DNA of 64,000 nucleotides from assembly GCA_025175895.1 (NCBI GenBank), contig CM045987.1, positions 33,134,113 to 33,198,112 on the forward strand, read 5' to 3'. The DNA is from Wurfbainia villosa. Its lineage: Eukaryota; Streptophyta; Magnoliopsida; Zingiberales; Zingiberaceae. The position numbers and the translations under genes were made by a program. The notes under the pieces are model-generated. The model ran no database searches, was not told the origin of the DNA, and saw only the letters and a program-made list of their open reading frames with translations. Each line of letters starts with the position of its first letter. The stretch's first letter is position 1. This document shows, in pieces, positions 22,354 to 34,131 of this stretch.

Positions 22354-25071
22354 ATAATTGTTCCACACATTCACCTAATGTTATGTATTCATCTTCAGTT
22401 GTGCAAAGAGCAACACAATGTTGCTTCCTATTAAACCAGCTTACCAAGCATGATCCTAAGAGTTGACATCCTTCACTAGTACTTTTTCTATCCAGTTTGC
22501 ACCCCACATAATCTGAGTTAGAGTATCCTACTAACTCAAAGTTATTAGATTTTGGGTACCACATACCTACATTAATTGTTCCTTTAATATATCTTTGGAT
22601 TCTTTTGACATGTGTTAAATGTGATTCCTTAGCACAAGTCTGATATCTAGTACACATACTTACTACAAATAGTATGTCGAGTCTTTGCAGTTAAGTATAA
22701 TAAACTACCTATGACACTTCTATAGTGCTTTAGAGCTACAAATTTTCCTTCTTTGTCATCATTTAATATAACATTTGTTTCCATGGGTGTTTTTATGTCT
22801 TTTGCATTTTCCATTCCAAATATTTTAATCAACTCTCTTGCATATTTGTTTTGATATATATAGTTACTGTCTCTTGTTTGTTTTATTTGTAACCTTAAGA
22901 AGAAATTTAATTCACCTACTAAACTCATTTCGAATTCTTGTTCCATTAATTTTATAAATTCTTTCAAGAAATTTGAATTTGTTGATCCAAATACTATATT
23001 ATCTACATATATTTGAGCAATAAAAATATCTTGGTTCAAGGTTTTAACAAAGAGAGTTGAGTCAATTTGACCTTGTCTGAAACCTTTTGAGATTAAGTAT
23101 GAAGATAGTCTCTCATACCAGGCTCTAGGAGCTTATTTTAATCCATACAAGGTCTTTTTAAATTTGTATACATGATTAGGGTATTCTAAGCTCTCAAAAC
23201 CTGGGGGTTGACTTACGTATACTTCTTCTTTTATTACTCCATTTAAAAAAGCGGATTTAACATCCATTTGGTATAGCTTGAATCCTTTATGTGTTGCATA
23301 AGTTAGCAACATTCTAATTGACCCAAGTCTAGCTACTGGGGCATAAGTTTCATCATAGTCTAATCCTTCTACTTGACTAAACCCTTTAGCTACTAATTGA
23401 GCTTTATTCCTTATGATTTCTCCTTGATCGTTTAATTTATTTCTAAATACCCATTTAGTGTCTATAATTGATTTATTTGTTGGTGGAGGTACTAAATCAC
23501 ACACTTTATTTCTATCGAATTGCGCTAGTTCTTCTTGCATAGCTATTATCCAATCAGTATCAGGTAAGGCCTCATCTATTGACTTTGGTTCTATCTTTGA
23601 TATTAATGCAATTTGACTTAAGTTTCTTAAGGTCGATCTAGTTTGAACCCCTAGAGTTGGATTTCCTAATACTTGTTCATGTGGATGGTTTAGATTAATT
23701 CTAGATGCCTTTAAGTTGTCTTGATACTCAGTTTGTTCTTCTTCATCATGTATAATTTCATTTACCCCATCTTGATTAATTTTTATTGTGTTTGTTTGAC
23801 CATTTGTAATTTCTTCTTCATCAAACTTTACATTAGTTGTTTCTTCAATTTTTAGAGTTTTCTTATTATAAATCCTATAGGCCCTACTAGTGGTTGAATA
23901 TCCAAGAAATATTCCTTCGTCGGTTTTTGAAGAAAATTTTCCAAGATAATCTTTTGTATTCAAAATGAATACTTTACATCCAAATACTCTTAAATATTTT
24001 ATTGTAGGTATTTTATTATTAAAAATTTTATAAGATGTTTTATTAAGCAATTTATTAATTATTATTCTATTTTTCACATAACATGCAGTGTTTATAGCTT
24101 CGGCCCATAAGTAGATAGATAAATTATATCCATTTAACATTAACCTAGCAGCTTCTTGTAGAGTTCTATTTTTTTTTCTACAATTCTGTTTTGTTGAGGT
24201 GTTCTAGGACATGAATACTCATGGTGATATCTATTTTCTAGACATATTGTTGTAAATTTTTTATTTTTAAACTCACCTCCATTATCACTTCTTATTCTTT
24301 TTATCTTAAGATCTTTTTCATTTTCTATTTGTTTACTAAAGTTTTTAAATACTTCAAATGTTTTATCTTCTTGTTTTAGGAATTTCACCCATGTAAACCT
24401 AGAGTAATCGTCTATTATCACTAAACAGTATAAATTTCCACTTATGATTTTACCCCATGTGAATCGAACAAGTCTAAATGAATTAATTCAAGTATTGAGC
24501 TTGTTCGACCTTGATTAGTTAATTTATGTTGGGACTTGGTTTGTTTTCCTTGTTGGCAAGCATTACAAATTTTGTTTTCAATATTTTTAAGTTTAGGCAA
24601 ACCTCTAACTAAGTTAGTTTCACTTAACTTCGTTATATTTCTAAAGTTGATGTGAGCAAGTCATCTATGCCACAACCAACTTTCCTCTTGCTGTGTCAAA
24701 TGACACTTGATTGAGGATCTTTCTAAATTTATTGAATATATATTTTTATTCCTAACTCCTTTAAGTGATATTTTTGAGTTTTCAATATTGTTAATCAAAC
24801 ATTCATTTGATAGAAATTTTACTTCATAACCAACATCACATAACTGACTTATACTAAGCAAATTGAATTTGAAAATCTCTACAAGCAAAACTTTTTGTAT
24901 AATAAAATTTGATTCTAATTCAATGTTAACTGATCTAATTACCTTAAGTTTGTCATTGTTTCCAAAGGCGACTGAACCTAGATTCTTGAAGCTTAATTCT
25001 GAGATTTTTTGACTATCTCCAGTCATGTGTCTGGAGCAGCCACTATCCAGAATCCATTGGTCCATTCTAGA
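22354..25071 (-). pseudogene. pol: copia pol: protease, integrase, RT, RNase H (broken)
   Basis: Reading from 25071 down, WILDSGCSRHMTGD gives the retroviral-type protease DSG site. LLSISQLCDVGYEV and the Cys pair of ICNACQQGK follow, the zinc-binding start of integrase. The integrase core has IIDDYSRFTW, RSDNGGEF and TPQQNRIVEKK (Asp, Asp, Glu; about 24140-24421). RT has WVFRNKL, LVAKGFSQ and YQMDVKSAFLNG (about 23230-23480) and the palm box YVDN, where YVDD is expected (about 23005). RNase H reaches YSNSDYVGCKLDRKST and ends at EQLL, where element B begins. Stops lie near 24658 and 24425-24450, at 23133 and near 22650. The Asp-to-Asn change in YVDN alone would disable RT. Confidence 0.92.
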
Positions 25072-25137
25072 GTCCTACATGAATTAACAATTCTTAAGAT
25101 AATTCACACTTTGAATAATATGAATTATCTTGAATTG

Positions 25138-25398
25138 ATTTGATTAAGTTTAATTAAGTTAAGTAAAGTTGTTGAGTTTAATTAAGTAAAGTTGTTAAGT
25201 TTAATTAAGTTAAGTAAAATTGTTGAGTTTAATTAAGTTGTTAAGTTTAATTAAGTTATGTAAAGTTGTTGAGTTTAATTAAGTTAAGTAAAGTTGTTAA
25301 GTTTAATTAAGTTAAGTAAAGTTGTTGTTTTTAATTAAGTTAAGTAAAGTTGTTAAGTTTAATTAAGTTAAGTAAAGTTGTTGATTTTAATTAAGTTC
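25138..25398. repeat. AT-rich minisatellite, about 28-bp unit
   Basis: Nine or so imperfect copies of a unit like TTAATTAAGTTAAGTAAAG plus TTGTTAAG or TTGTTGAG. It lies between the gag tail and the protease of Copia C, where coding sequence would normally be continuous. Confidence 0.85.
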
Positions 25399-25568
25399 TA
25401 TTTCATCTCACCCAAGCTAAGTTTTCAATACACTTTAATCTTTATGGGTTTTGTGAGATGAGAATTTATTTTTATCTTAATTTTAAAATAAAATTTCAAA
25501 GTTTTTAAACTTGTGTTAGATTCAAGTTTAGCTTGAGCTAATCAAGTAGGTTTTTCCAACATTGACTT

Positions 25569-25800
25569 CCAGGTCGTGGCGAGGCATATGACCTTCTTGG
25601 ATATCGAATGGACCACTTCCTAGACAAAGTCAATGAAGGAATCAAATACTTGACTCACTTTGGGACAAGCTTTGGTCTAACTAGTTAAAAACTTAGTGAG
25701 TTAACTTCAGTCAGTTCCACTCCACTTAGTGCACCAGGTCGTGGCGAGACATATGACCTTCTTGGATATCGGATAGACCACTTCCTAAACATGCACTTCG
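25569..25800. repeat. Direct duplication of about 65 bp
   Basis: The segment starting CAGGTCGTGGCGAG at about 25570 recurs at about 25736 with few differences, spaced 166 bp apart, within the gag-pol joint of Copia C. Confidence 0.8.
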
Positions 25801-25979
25801 AAGAGCATCCCTAACTAACTATCAGTTCACTTCGTCTTAGTACTAGGTTGTTTAAGTTTAAACTACTTTGTTTCCTAGCTAGTCCGTTCTAAATTAAGCA
25901 AGTAAAGTAAACTAAGACATGCAAGAATTTAACTAAACAAGAAGTCAAGCAAAGTGTTAGCTCCCCCTAAGTGATAACT

Positions 25980-26231
25980 TGGTTGAGTTTTGTTCACTAA
26001 GTGAACTTGACTCTTGGGAACCCAAAATTGATTTGGTCCAACTTGGTTGACTAAGCTAGACTTAGGAACCTATGCTTGGACTCTATTCTTAGCGTTTCGG
26101 CTAAGTAATGACATGTATGATTTATATGAGGATTTAACTTTATGTCCGAGTCCGGACTTGTTGTACACAACTCGCTGAGATTCAAGTATCATGTTTAGAT
26201 ACTTGGAGCCCGAAGTGAACCTTTCCAATGA
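25980..26231 (-). pseudogene. gag: copia gag C-terminal fragment, Copia C
   Basis: From 26231 down, the frame reads LERFTSGSKYLNMILESQ, then VVYNKSGLGHK and, after a stop, NQFWVPKS. This continues gag from 37719 on the other side of Gypsy-2. NMIL.SQR..Y.K.GLG is typical of the gag tail of SIRE-type elements, and WVPKS parallels WVPKSVIDSR in element A, tying A, B and E to this lineage. Confidence 0.75.
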
Positions 26232-26439
26232 TGTAAAATACCGGGAAAAAAAAATTAAAAAAATAATAAATTAATAAATAAAAAATATTATTCCTCGTTA
26301 ATTGATAAACTATCTTGTGGAATTTTTCAGAAATTTTTAGAAATTTTTCTGGAATTAAACGGAGGTCTTATGGATATTTTATGGGGATAAAGCGGATAGG
26401 CTTTTGTAAAGTCTGTTTAGACTATCTGCAAGGAATTAA

Positions 26440-27130
26440 TGGGTTTAATTTAAACCCTTTATATTCTTTCCATTTTCCCTCGAACGACCGATCTTCTTCT
26501 TCTTTTCCCGATCGCGCCATGCCTCATCTTCGTCGATGCCCTACTCTTCCCCTCCCGATCTCAATCCTTCGACCCTCGTGCGATTCATCACGGCGACGGC
26601 GTCTCCATCACCGCCGCTCCTCTTCTTTCTCGATCTAGCCTATCTCCTCCCAAGCTTCGACTGATCCAGGCGATCTTCGCCCAATCTCCGACGAGCTCAT
26701 TGCAATCGCCTTCTCGAGCCGCTCGCTGCCCACAGCCGCACCTCGGGTCGTCGCAGTTGCCTAGCCCGCGACACCAGCCGACCATGGCCAGCCACGCGAG
26801 CACCGTCGGCCCTGCGCATCGTGCACTCGCCGTCCATAGTCGCACCGTGGCCTTCCCCTCTTCGTCGGCGTCTTCAACCTTTCGGATCGCGCTGATCGCC
26901 ACTTCGGCAGTGCCTTCCGCTCGTGCACCGTCACAGTTGTGCACGCGATGTTGTTGCAGCCGATTTGTGTCGTTTTCCATCACCGGCACTCCAGGTCAGT
27001 TCTGTCGAACATCAACAACAACCAGCTCGATCCGTCCTCACCGCCGCTGTTCCTTCTCGCCGTTAACAGCTCTGCAGCCGACTACCTCTACCACAGGCAA
27101 GGATGCTGCCACTACTAGTCTCTGTTAGGA
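26440..27130 (+). promoter_or_regulatory. GC-rich leader of Gypsy-2 5' LTR
   Basis: AT-rich DNA with TTTATATTC changes to C/T-rich, GC-rich sequence with many ATG triplets. The 142-codon frame at 26700-27128 recurs in the 3' LTR (34593-35021), but a longer frame on the opposite strand and the lack of any domain argue against a protein. Confidence 0.4.
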
Positions 27131-28315
27131 GCACCTAAATCTACTGCCCTTATTTGATCTAGGTCCCTTCCCTCTCTGCTGCAGCAAAATACCTAGTCGC
27201 GAATGGTGATCTTCATCGATCCTTGCCGTCATTTTTCCGGTCTCAGCAGCTTGCGAGCCCTTGGATTTCTGAGAAAGGTATGATTGTCTCTCGTTTCACC
27301 TTAAGTAGGAAGCGGGAAGTTGTTGATTGGGATGTTCATATGGTTGTGTTGTGTTATAGGATTGTGGGCTTTAGAGCTCAGATCCTTTATTTTGGCAATT
27401 GATGGATTGAGGCAGAGACTTGAGGGTGGCAATAGAGGTGGTTATTGAGCTATGGTGGTGATCGGAATTAAGCTGGGAAGTTGCATCTGAATTTGATGGT
27501 ACAAGGTAAGTTTTGGTTTGAATTTTATGAATATGAGTAGATTTGTTGTGGATTAATAACCAATAGTTGGTGAGCAAGTGATTACAGGTTCTGACAGGGT
27601 GATTTCCATATACGGGTTGAGTAAATGCAGACCTAATACCCTATACTTGATGTAGGGAGTGGTGTGAATAATACAAGCTCGGTAAGTACATATTTGATAT
27701 CATAGGATTGTGTAATATGCTTACTGTTAGTTTTGTTGTGAATTTGATTTCTAAGGGTCCATGAACCAGGGGTTAATCTTTTGGTTGAATCCATCTGGTT
27801 GTATAGATTCTTTGCAATGGAAGCTAAGCTAGGATTGGATTCGAGATGGAATTATGGATGTGCAGACCATCAACATAGTCTTCGTAGCAGGTGGGTAATT
27901 TCCTACCTGGTCCGGGTAGTTGTATTTCATTCAGATTTAGTCATTGATATGAGCATGTTAGGTGTTCATATTACCTTGACCCTGTTCTTTTTATCGTATG
28001 CTTGATCCTTTACCGTTGGCTATTAACTCTATTGCTGATATCATGTTTATTTTATCATGATTAGGAGTTATATATATAGGTGATGTAAGTAACTTAGAAT
28101 TTGTCTAAGTTAAGTGCAAATAGTAAAGTCTGGATGACAACCTGATTGTACATTGGGCAAAAATGTCATTCGTAGGTAGACAATGTCTTTAACCTAGGGT
28201 TAGTTCTAGTACCCTTAGGTTGTATGTTACCACCGAACATGTGTTGTGTAAATGGTCAGAGGAACGATACTTAGGGTATCGCTACGGACCGGTGGTCCTA
28301 GCTTGTTATAATCAG

Positions 28316-28473
28316 ATGAGTACGACTCTCTACAGGATAGAGAGTGCGTCGAGTAGATTAGTATGACTCTCTACAGGATAGAGAGTATTATGATCAGTTG
28401 AGTACGACTCTCTACAGGATAGAGAGTGCGTCGAGTAGATTGGTATGACTCTCTACAGGATAGAGAGTATATG
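28316..28473 (+). repeat. Hairpin array, four units
   Basis: Four copies of ACTCTCTA, CAGGA, TAGAGAGT at a spacing of about 40 bp, alternating between 'gtacg' and 'gtatg' lead-ins. Confidence 0.9.
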
Positions 28474-29838
28474 GTGGATGTCTGTATGTGAGACATTGCA
28501 TTCATGCATTTACATGCACGCTGGCGACGAGGTCTCCTCAGTGGTTGAGAGGTCGCCAATATCTCGCCTCCACGGTTACTCATAGGAGGAGTAACCGGTG
28601 TGAGGGCAGAGCATTGAGGTGCCGCACTCTACCACTATAGACGGTGGTAGTTGGATTTGCGTGCCATAGTCCTGCATGTGTGGTACTCGACCACTCATGG
28701 GTAGTGACTGTCGGAGTGACCAACAGTAGGGACCCCCATCGTGTAGCTTGCTCTTTACGCTTATATGCTACTCGATCATACTGCCCACTCGGCCACTCGA
28801 GAGTAGTGGTTGGTGTTGAGTTGGGACAGTTGTCATGCTCGAGTCACCGAGGCCACACTGGGGTCGTGGTAGCTTTAGGGTGAGCCGACATGACCATGCA
28901 TGCCGCATTGCCGTATCTAATGGCGCTTTGCATATTACCATATATATATATATATACATATATGCATGTATATATATATATATGGATGGTTGAGATTAAT
29001 ATATATATGGATACAGTCTATATATATATGATTATTGTGATGTTGCATTTGTTTGTACTATGCTTGCTGCATTTGGGTGGACATCATATTCATGCATGTC
29101 TCTTACATTTGTTATACGATTGAGTCGGATATTGGTATGTGTTGAACAGACCACTAGATACCTTGACCTGTAGCTAGAGTATATTTTGAGTTGATTTACT
29201 CTTCCTGTTATATATATATATATATATGTTGGATATATGTTCAGGTTGGATCAGAGTAGCGTAGCAGACTTCAGGTATGTCTGCATTTTATGTTATTCAT
29301 TTCAGTTAGACGGTATATGCTTGTATTTATATCTTGTCTTTGATATACTGTTGTACATCTAGATTATGTTGTCGAAATACATGTGATATTACTTATATAC
29401 ATATTTTCTATTACTCGAGTTTTACTCACCACCCCGCGGACCACGGTTTTCACGCTGTAATGTAAAAGACTTCGCTGATGACTGAGCACCGCCCACGACG
29501 CTATCTCATCTCACGAGGCTCCCGTATTTTGTTTTGGGCCTGCTGTCCGTTGTGCATTGTATTTTGGAGTTTTCGTGATGTATATGTTGTATATTCAGAT
29601 TTTGTCGAGATTTCATATTGTGGTGTGTTAGTCATACCGGTATGCATGTGTGGGATTGATATCCTATTGTTGTAGTATGTTTCCGCTGTGTCTTGTGTAG
29701 TTTTTGTTTTCATACATATATATTGTTGTTATTGTGGGCCTACGGGCCTTGTATTAACCCGAAATGTTGCCACGTACAGGGGAGGTGTCGTCCGTTTGAT
29801 TTTCGGCTCGGTATGCTCTCGGGGCGTGACAACTTTAG

Positions 29839-29850
29839 TGGTATCAGAGC
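29839..29850 (+). promoter_or_regulatory. Primer binding site of Gypsy-2
   Basis: TGGTATCAGAGC, 7 bases inside the LTR, complementary to initiator tRNA-Met. Confidence 0.92.
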
Positions 29851-30880
29851 CCAAGGTTCTGCGATGTCGTACTATGTTATTTTTGAGTCGAGTCTTGGAT
29901 TCTCGGGAGTCGATTTATTCGGTTTTGGTTTTCTGAGATGAGATGGACAGCGGCCTGAGCTCTAAGCAGCACGAGGTAAGAATTCCTAATAACTTATGGT
30001 TTAGTAGATATTTATCTAAACTTGATCAGTAGGTGTATACAATAGAGTTATGACACCTGTGTAGACTTGTAGTAGGGGTCGTCCACCGAGGCGACCAACT
30101 GGAGTTACCTTAGTGTTTATATTCCTAGTTTTGTTGGCTATGCATTTAGATGCTTATACCAGGGAATAACCTGTAGTGTGTTGGTTATTATTCGTAACCG
30201 TGGTATGAGTTGACCACGGGAACGACCTGTTGAGTCTGTGAGTCTTGAACCTGTGTCGAGGAGGTGATTTACCTCTGAGAGCCGACTGATACCGAGTCGG
30301 AAAATAGGGGCCAAGTCATCACATTTATTATGGAAATCAGAGACTACAGTCTTAGAGATTTCCACTAACTATGCTAGTCAGATCATTACCTATGGGTAAT
30401 GAACAGACTTGTAGACTATTGTTGATGCAGATAGCGGAAGGCTAGGTTATGGAGTTTCATAGGGATTTTATCCCTGAGTTGTTCGTACTGAGTTGTATAA
30501 CTTTAAGAGTACTTTTAAGTACTTAACTCATGTTATACCGAGAAAGTAGAGTTATTTGCATACCATTATCGGGGTCAAGCCGGTATTTGGTGATAAATGC
30601 AGAAAATAATCTTCGGGAAATAAAATATCACTTGATCATGGATTAGTGATGTTGAAAGAGTGTATTTTCCCGTGTCACTTTTAGTGACACATTGTAAGGA
30701 ATTCTTGAGCTTCCAGAAAGGGCGATCGGTTAGTAATAGTGTACTGTGCAGAGTCGTGAGACTTGCAGAAGTTACGACCACCTAATAGCTCAAGAAGAAG
30801 AATGGATGATTTAAGCCACCCAGAGTTATTGGCTTATAGTTAGATTAGGATGCCGGGATCTTCTACCAGATCCTGCTGGA
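29851..30880 (+). other. Leader and gag N-terminal zone of Gypsy-2
   Basis: It aligns with 4657-5690 of Gypsy-1. No durable frame or motif is visible. The stretch CCGTGTCACTTTTAGTGACA near 30670 can fold back and is also present in Gypsy-1 near 5478. Confidence 0.5.
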
Positions 30881-31240
30881 AGACGTTGGATTGAGACAGG
30901 AGTTTAGGAATGACTCCGTATAAGTGTTTAGGAGATGAAGATCGATAAGCAGATATTGCAAGTCAGATATTGGAGTAAGAAGCCTCCGAATGTTGGACAA
31001 AAGGAGCAAGATCGGAGTCAGAGGCCTTGGGGATACTTTCCGATTATAGAAGACCAATCGAAGATCATCAGAAGGTTCTTGTGGATATCAGCAAAATCAG
31101 AACAAAGACTCCGAAGGAATTGTGTGCATGCAGTGCGGACCACAAAGACACGCGAAGCCAAATTATCCGTTGGAGCAGTTCAGCTGTTGCTATGGTGAGC
31201 AACCAGTACAGTGAAGGAGGTGTACTTTGAAGACTCAGTT
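30880..31240 (+). pseudogene. gag: gypsy gag remnant with broken zinc knuckle
   Basis: CMQCGPQRHAKPNY at 31125-31166 keeps three of the four zinc ligands; the last Cys is Tyr and the Gly before His is Arg. The frame ends at QPVQ followed by TGA. Gypsy-1 has the same Arg and Tyr, but its stop is TAG, which suggests an ancestral TGG hit independently in each copy. The remaining capsid sequence is unreadable. Confidence 0.6.
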
Positions 31241-32140
31241 GAAGACTATCTGGGATATTCCAGGAAGATGATACACCGTCTCGGCCGGCGAGATCGACAG
31301 AAGATTGGGTTATTTTCGTGACGACCTACTACCTCAGGCGTGGTTGAAGTTCCGTAATACTCCCTTCAGGCGATCGGCCTGAAGCGACATCGTGAAGACA
31401 TCTTAGAAGATTCAGCAGACAACAACAGTTACCTCCAGATGTGATTTGCTTAGTACAGAGGAGAGAGTATACGACGATGGTCGTATTTATTCAGTATTCT
31501 ATAGTTGTAGCTCGTAGATTTAAGTGATAGGATCAGATGATCTAGGAAAAATCCTTGGATCATTCGACGCAGAAATGCGACTGTTTTGTCGTGGACAGTT
31601 GGATCTGATCTTATTCTCCTCGGAGAAAGGCCGAGACCTGCGTGGAGCCTTTGGGATCGGATCGACAGATATTTCATCGTTCAGGGTATGACTCTAGTTT
31701 ACCCTCAATGTTAATATATTGAGAGATACTTGTAGTTTACGGGTATCTTTGTCCAGAACATTCTTAGTTGGATTAGAAAGGTCCTATACATCGAACTAAT
31801 GGGTCGGTGGTATCTCTACCATCTGGTGAGATGTGGATCAATAATTAAGAAGTCGAGGGATGTCCTTAGACTTTGATAGACATACTTTTACTGTAGACAT
31901 ATCCTTACGGATGGTCAAATTGTTGGAAGTATGGTACGATATGTCTCTCGGATGTGCGTATAATCTGAGAGTGTTCGGATGTAGTTTCGGATGAACTCCT
32001 AGGCTTGCCCTTGCATAGGCAAGTGGAGTAGGCGATCGAAATGATTGCGAAAATAGTCTGATATCGAAGATCACAGACCGAGTGATAGTCTTGTGAGTAT
32101 CAGTGTTGTTAAACACTATATAAATTGGAAGAACGTGAGT
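31240..32140 (+). other. Degenerate pol N-terminal zone of Gypsy-2
   Basis: It aligns with 6050-6899 of Gypsy-1. No protease motif can be read. Confidence 0.45.
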
Positions 32141-33040
32141 TGCGATTATAGGAGATGTTGGAGGGGATATTTATCTATCCCAGTATTTCTCCTTGAGAAG
32201 GATCCAGAACTCTTTAATAAAAGAGGGATGAACCTTTGAAATTATGCATCGATTATCGAAGATGGAATGCGATAATTGTTGAAAGTAAGTATCCTTCGTT
32301 GAGGATGAATGATCTACTTAGATTAGCCAATAACGCCTGTGTATACTCTAGGGTTGGTTTACGACTGGAGTGTTGATATCGTAGTGACATGGCGTCATAC
32401 AATTATCATTGTCGTTGTGATGATTGATATATCATCAGCCTAGAGTAAAAAGGGGATGCAGGTATGTAGAGACGACAATTTCATACTTGGTATGAATTGT
32501 ATGAGTTTTGATTAAGTGGTTAGACTAATTAACGATTTAGTCGTCCATGGATTTGAGAATTGTGTATCCTGAACACGATTGGATCCTTTTGTAGTTGTTG
32601 GAGTTGCGTAACATGGCCACTGTTAATTGTGGTAGTTGGATGTTGCGCACTCGACCACCCTAAATGGTGGTTTTCCTTGCATGGTTTGGTTAGTACCGTA
32701 GATGTGGATAGAATGTTTTAGCATTACTATACCACGGATTTGTTTGACAAAGGTGACGATGGAAATCATTTAGTCGGAAGCTGGTGAAACCAGTTTACAG
32801 GACCTAGATGGCGGTTAACTTTACGCAAGTATTGGTTAATCCTTCCGGAGTGGATAAAAAGGAGGTTGTACGCGGATGCATCATTTCAGGGATCGGAGCG
32901 ATTCCGATGCAGTTGAATGAGGCGTACCTTATGCTTAAGACATTTAAGAAACTACGAGATAGGCTGTTATATACATGACGTGCCTTTAGTAGTTATTATT
33001 TGGATTTGTAGATGTATGGAGCAGAAGTGCTCATTGAATT
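32140..33040 (+). pseudogene. pol: gypsy RT / RNase H remnant
   Basis: Around 32240-32380 the frame reads KLCIDYRRWNA, ESKYPSLRMNDL and VYSRVGLR, matching RT fingers and palm start. LDPFVVV near 32580-32600 precedes where the catalytic box should be. Instead, LTR-like sequence with CCAC/GTGG inverted repeats follows (32594-32672), as in Gypsy-1. RNase H traces ADASFQG and GIGAIPMQ occur near 32870-32910 in different frames. Much of the RT thumb and connection region is absent. The gene is non-functional. Confidence 0.7.
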
Positions 33041-33223
33041 TAGCTAGCTACTCGGCAGCTACAATAGAGTTGCTGGAACGCGGACGGTTGCAACTTGCGA
33101 GATTGGGCACTATAATCTCCCATGCACTTACAGAGTGTGTGGTGGTGTGGATCTTGGACGGTAGATGGACTTATCTTTTGAGAAGATAATTCCCTGTCTC
33201 TAATATGGATATGTGTTCTGGAC

Positions 33224-34045
33224 ATGCATCCACTTAAGAAAGAGTTGCTACAGGAGGCACATCATTTGAGTTTTTCTATGCATCCTAGTGGTACTCGGAT
33301 GTACCGGGATATGAGACGTTTATACTGGTGGAATGGTCTGAAGAGGGTTATAGCAGATATTGCTGCTCAATGTTTAGTATGCCAGCAGGTGAAAGTTGAA
33401 CATCAGAAACCCATAAAGGATGTGATGCGATTTGGGTGATTGTGGATCGATTGACCAAATCGGCTCATTTCCTTTCTATTCGTGGGTCGTACTTGTTGGA
33501 TCATTCGGTAGAGTTATATTACCGGAAGATTATCAGATTGCGTGGGGTACTTTTAAGTACCAAATTGGATAGAGATTCGCGATTTACCTCGCGATTTTGA
33601 TAGGGTCTGCACCAGACTATGGGCACAGAGCTTCGGCTTAGTGCAACATTTCATCCGCAGACTGATGGACTGTCTGGGCATGACATTCAAATGTTGGAGG
33701 ATCTATTCAGAGCATGTGTCATGGATTATGGAGGTGTAGCTTATCGGTTGGCTTTACCTCCGACACTTGCGGGTGCTCACAACGTATTTCTTGTTGTCAT
33801 ACTGAGGAAATACGTGTCGCATGTTGATTATGTTCTGAAAGAGGTTACGAATTCTACCTCAGTCTAATGCGACTTACGAGAAGATTTCAGGGTGGAGCCT
33901 GGATTGCAAGGAGCGACAGTAGTGGGACGAAAACCATCCGACTCATAAAGGTTGGATGACAGCATCATACCGATGAGGAGGCTATGTGGGAGCAGGAAAA
34001 TACTATCCGAGCTCGATTGTCTCATCTGGTCACTTGAGGAAGGTA
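33224..34045 (+). pseudogene. pol: gypsy integrase / chromodomain tail with deletions
   Basis: An ORF at 33224-33439 gives an intact HHCC zinc-binding domain: EAHH, HPSGTRMYRDMRRLYWW and CLVCQQVKVEHQKP. The next residues jump to KDVMRFG, losing the segment with EWKWERITMDFV that Gypsy-1 keeps. LTKSAHF, DSRFTSRF and GTELRLSATFHPQTDG follow, but the catalytic Glu expected in QSE is Gly (LSG). A second deletion joins CVMDYGG directly to VAYRLALPPTL, removing about 370 bp relative to Gypsy-1. EEAMWEQENTIRAR near 33980 is the chromodomain-like end. Confidence 0.8.
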
Positions 34046-34118
34046 TGAGGTCCTTTCGGAAACTTGCTTGAAGTAAATTTTTGCATGTTAGTACGAAATT
34101 TGGGGACCAAATTTTTAT

Positions 34119-34131
34119 AAGTGGGGGAGAA
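34119..34131 (+). promoter_or_regulatory. Polypurine tract of Gypsy-2
   Basis: AAGTGGGGGAGAA ends directly at the TGTAAAATACC LTR start. Confidence 0.88.

Larger units (their letters stand above)
26232..29831 (+). repeat. 5' LTR of Gypsy-2 (3600 bp)
   Basis: It runs from TGTAAAATACC to GCGTGACA. A TTTATATTC box near 26458, followed by a pyrimidine-rich leader, is a plausible promoter (inference). The CAGGTGGGTAATT element is at about 27890, the hairpin array at 28316-28473, CCAC/GTGG repeats at 28625-28875, and TA runs at about 28939 and 28973. Confidence 0.93.

Noticed and set aside
26700..27128. 142-codon frame repeated at 34593-35021 as a conserved protein
   Set aside because: The second copy exists because the two LTRs are a near-identical pair. 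The composition is Ser/Arg/Pro-rich, with an opposite-strand frame of similar size; no evidence of coding selection.
33619..33867. Intact small gene at 33619-33867
   Set aside because: It is the fused remnant of the integrase core end and the pre-chromodomain segment, joined by an internal deletion.
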